Part shown: piece after piece, positions 62,140 to 64,000 of the stretch
Position numbering within the stretch: the stretch's first letter is position 1
Layout: the number at the start of each line of letters is the position of its first letter
Source: Clostridiales bacterium
GTDB taxonomy: Bacteria; Bacillota; Clostridia; Christensenellales; Aristaeellaceae
Assembly (NCBI GenBank): GCA_004555155.1
Contig: SFJH01000003.1
Coordinates: 38,558 to 102,557 of the forward strand
Length of the DNA stretch: 64,000 nt
Reading direction: 5' to 3'
Program-made: the position numbers and the translations under genes
Notes under the pieces: model-generated
Seen by the model: the letters and a program-made list of their open reading frames with translations, nothing else
Told to the model about the DNA's origin: nothing
Databases searched by the model: none

Positions 62140-62200
62140 CGCGCTGATTGTGTTTCTGAAAAGAACAGTTTGAGATTTCAGCATACTTTTTCCGACGTTA

Positions 62201-62229
62201 TTGATTTGCGCTGCGCGCTGCGCTATAAT
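62201..62229 (+). promoter_or_regulatory. Promoter of the metV-metF operon
   Basis: TTGATT (62201-62206), 17 bases with a GCGCTGC repeat, TATAAT (62224-62229). The leader of about 75 nt has a small hairpin, TTCCCC-N3-GGGGAA (62274-62288). Confidence 0.7.
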
Positions 62230-62311
62230 GGAGCCGCAAGCGAGCGCTGCCAAGCGCGTTCAAAGGATCGACATTCCCCGATGGGGAAATGAAATAAGAG
62301 GAGAATTGCCC

Positions 62312-62962
62312 ATGATTATTACGCAGAAAAAGCCCATTGAAGAGGTCATGGCGCTGCTGGGTGACGCAAAGAGGATTGCGCTCATCGGCTGCGGCAGCTG
62401 CGCCACCGCCTGCGCCACCGGCGGTGAAAAGGAGATCGCAGAGCTCAAGAGCTACCTCGAATCCCACGGCAAGCAGGTCGTCGCCACCGGCATGTCCGAC
62501 TACTGCTGCATGAACATGATGACCCGCAACATCGTCAAGAAGCTCAACACCTCCAAGCCCGACGCCATCATCGCCATGTCCTGCGGCGACGGCGTGCAGG
62601 TGGTGGCCAAGCATGCGGACTGCGTCGTCTATCCTTCCAACAATACCATGTTCCTGGGCGAATCCATCAAGCTGGGCCTGTTCGAGGAGGCCTGCCACAT
62701 GTGCGGCAACTGCGTGCTGGGCCAGACCGGCGGCATCTGCCCCATCTCCCGTTGCGCGAAGTCCCTGGTGAACGGCCCCTGCGGCGGCTCCCGCAACGGC
62801 CGGTGCGAGGTCAATCCCGAGAATCCCTGCGCCTGGATCGAAATCTACAACAAGCTGGTCTCCCTCGGCCAGGAGGAAAAGATCGGCATCACCCGCGAGG
62901 ACAAGGGCTACGAAAGTGTTTCCTATCCCAGAACCGTCAACATCAGGGGGGACAGAAAATGA
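62312..62962 (+). CDS. metV: Methylenetetrahydrofolate reductase C-terminal-type zinc protein (MetV)
   Basis: 216 residues from the ATG at 62312, with AGAGGAG upstream. The protein is rich in cysteine, including GCGSCATAC, YCCMN, CHMCGNCVLG, and CPISRCAKSLVNGPCGGSRNGRCEV. This is the MTHFR C-terminal domain found next to MetF in acetogens and other anaerobes, where MetV is an iron-sulphur partner of MetF. Its stop overlaps the metF start as ATGA. It supports a role in reductive one-carbon metabolism (Wood-Ljungdahl methyl branch or folate cycling). Confidence 0.9.
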   Translation: MIITQKKPIEEVMALLGDAKRIALIGCGSCATACATGGEKEIAELKSYLESHGKQVVATGMSDYCCMNMMTRNIVKKLNTSKPDAIIAMSCGDGVQVVAKHADCVVYPSNNTMFLGESIKLGLFEEACHMCGNCVLGQTGGICPISRCAKSLVNGPCGGSRNGRCEVNPENPCAWIEIYNKLVSLGQEEKIGITREDKGYESVSYPRTVNIRGDRK

Positions 62963-63882
62963 GCGCACTTCAGAAGGCATTGGAAAACGGTCAGTTCGGC
63001 GTAACTGCGGAAATGGCGCCGCCGAAGGGCTATGACTTCACCGAGCAGATGGAGGCCGCCGAGCTGCTGCGCGGCAAGGTTCACTCCATCAACGTCACCG
63101 ACATGCAGTCCGCCTGTCTGAAGGCGTCCTCCATCGGCCTGTGCATCAAGCTGAAGCTGGCAGGCCTCGACCCGATCATTCAGATGACCGGCCGCGACCG
63201 CAGCCGCATGGCCATCATGGGCGACATGCTGGCGGCGGCCTCCTTCGGCATCGACACGATGCTGGCCCTCACCGGCGACCACACCATGGTCGGCGACTGC
63301 AAATCCTCCAAGCCCGTCTACGATCTGGATTCCGTCGGCATCCTGCGCATGCTCTCCACCATGGAGGCCACCGGCAAGGACTGCGGCGGCAACGAGCTCG
63401 CCGGCGGCGCGCCGAAGTTCTACAAGGGCGCGGCGGTCACGCCGGTCTATGAGCCGCTGGTGCTGCAGATCAACAAGCTGCGCCAGAAGGTGGACGCCGG
63501 CGCGAAGTACATCCAGACCCAGGGCATCTTCGACATCGAGAGCCTGAAGCGCTTCATGGACGCGGTGGACAAGGCCAACATCAAGGCCCACATCATGGCC
63601 GGCATCATCCCCCTGAAGGCGGCCGGCATGGCCAAGTACATGAACGAAAACGTGCCCGGCATCGCCGTTCCCCAGGATCAGATCGACCGGCTGGCCGCCG
63701 CGGCGGCGGAGGGCAAGGCCAAGGGCGTCAAGGGGCTCCCCGCCCAGCTGGGCATCGAGATGGCCGCGGAGCTGATCGCAAAGATCAAGGCCGAAGGCCT
63801 GTGCGACGGCGTACATATCATGGCCATCGGCGCGGAAAAGAACGTGCCCGTCATTCTCGAGAAGGCCGGTATCGCCATCTGA
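62959..63882 (+). CDS. metF: Methylenetetrahydrofolate reductase
   Basis: 307 residues from the ATG at 62959, with AGGGGGG upstream. It is a TIM-barrel flavoprotein that reduces 5,10-methylene-THF to 5-methyl-THF. Motifs include VTAEMAPPKGYD at the start, NVTDMQSACLKASSIG, QMTGRDRSRMAI, LALTGDHTM (flavin-binding region) and KYIQTQGIFD. It overlaps metV by four bases. Anaerobic MetVF-type reductases can use ferredoxin or NADH; which applies is unknown. The gene ends 21 bp before what appears to be an IS element. Confidence 0.93.
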   Translation: MSALQKALENGQFGVTAEMAPPKGYDFTEQMEAAELLRGKVHSINVTDMQSACLKASSIGLCIKLKLAGLDPIIQMTGRDRSRMAIMGDMLAAASFGIDTMLALTGDHTMVGDCKSSKPVYDLDSVGILRMLSTMEATGKDCGGNELAGGAPKFYKGAAVTPVYEPLVLQINKLRQKVDAGAKYIQTQGIFDIESLKRFMDAVDKANIKAHIMAGIIPLKAAGMAKYMNENVPGIAVPQDQIDRLAAAAAEGKAKGVKGLPAQLGIEMAAELIAKIKAEGLCDGVHIMAIGAEKNVPVILEKAGIAI

Positions 63883-63903
63883 CCTTCAGAATGCAGAAAG
63901 ATC

Positions 63904-64000
63904 GGCTCTTCACGGAAAGTTAGGCTAAAGGGTAGAAAAAGGAGCATAGAAGACTTAAACTTGTAGCTGCTAAACAAACAAGGGAAGTCAGACTATGCTC
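63904..64000. mobile_element. Left end of an ISL3-like insertion sequence (truncated by window edge)
   Basis: From 63904 the sequence starts GGCTCTTCACGGAAAGTTAG, matching the form of ISL3-family terminal repeats and sharing GGCTCT, AA and GTT positions with the right-end remnant at 52637-52656. Composition switches to AT-rich at this point. An inverted pair GAGCATAG (63942) and CTATGCTC (63993) follows. No transposase start is in the window, so the call is tentative. Confidence 0.5.

Noticed and set aside
1..64000. CRISPR arrays, tRNA or rRNA genes
   Set aside because: No regularly spaced repeats with unique spacers and no cloverleaf or rRNA-like segments were seen in the intergenic regions I read.

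Overview
The window is a continuous stretch of GC-rich bacterial chromosome from a spore-forming, low-G+C-type lineage. The evidence is a complete SpoIIAA-SpoIIAB-sigma-F operon, a CtsR-McsA-McsB-ClpC operon with a canonical CtsR box, the miaB-ymcA-mutS-mutL-miaA order known from Firmicutes, a FabK-type enoyl reductase and Gram-positive style Shine-Dalgarno sites. A GC-rich gut clostridium (for example in or near Christensenellales) is my inference; nothing here fixes the species. Almost all genes have short gaps or 1-13 bp overlaps, so most of the window is operons.

Layout. 1-4179 (minus): type II fatty acid synthesis, acpP-fabK-fabD-fabG-fabF-accB, with accB running off the left edge. 4407-10048: the spoIIA operon behind a sigma-H-like promoter, an FtsH-type protease with almost no extracytoplasmic domain, and a divergent class A penicillin-binding protein with a sigma-F-like promoter. 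10030-14718 (minus): the class III heat-shock operon ctsR-mcsA-mcsB-clpC. 14920-22219: mixed genes, including an esterase interrupted by one in-frame TGA, a DUF421 membrane protein, a degenerate membrane-anchored metallophosphoesterase, an AEC and an MFS transporter, and small DUF1292 and DUF896 proteins. 22212-34342 (minus): an ECF sigma factor, its zinc-finger anti-sigma and a SIMPL protein; upstream of these a RadC paralogue that has lost its metal motif; upstream of that a secreted protein of about 3,034 residues with some thirty BIG_2 Ig-like repeats and a C-terminal caspase-like protease.

34545-47177 (minus) carries information-processing genes: miaA, mutL, two GNAT genes, mutS, a YlbF/YmcA protein, miaB, rng and the paired DUF2344 and TIGR03960-type radical SAM genes. 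47400-52266 holds lysA with an operator-like palindrome over its promoter, an ABC exporter behind a MerR-type promoter, a DUF2268 metalloprotease and a DUF4097 protein. 52487-52656 is the right-end remnant of an ISL3-family element. 52755-54054 is infC-rpmI-rplT with a transcription-attenuating leader and an AUU start for IF3. 54085-57205 is a zinc uptake operon znuA-zur-znuC-znuB. 57289-61426 is a fused E1 alpha/beta and a two-lipoyl-domain E2 of a 2-oxoacid dehydrogenase complex. 61690-63882 (plus) is a NUDIX hydrolase and metV-metF of one-carbon metabolism. At 63904 what looks like the left end of another ISL3-type element begins and runs off the window.

The most unusual items are the giant Ig-repeat/caspase-like protein (with a mutually exclusive hairpin pair in front of the radC gene that follows it), the layered control around spoIIA, a perfect 11-bp-periodic repeat array upstream of the fab operon, and several clear but unassigned operators. 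All functional calls come from reading motifs by eye; no database search was run.
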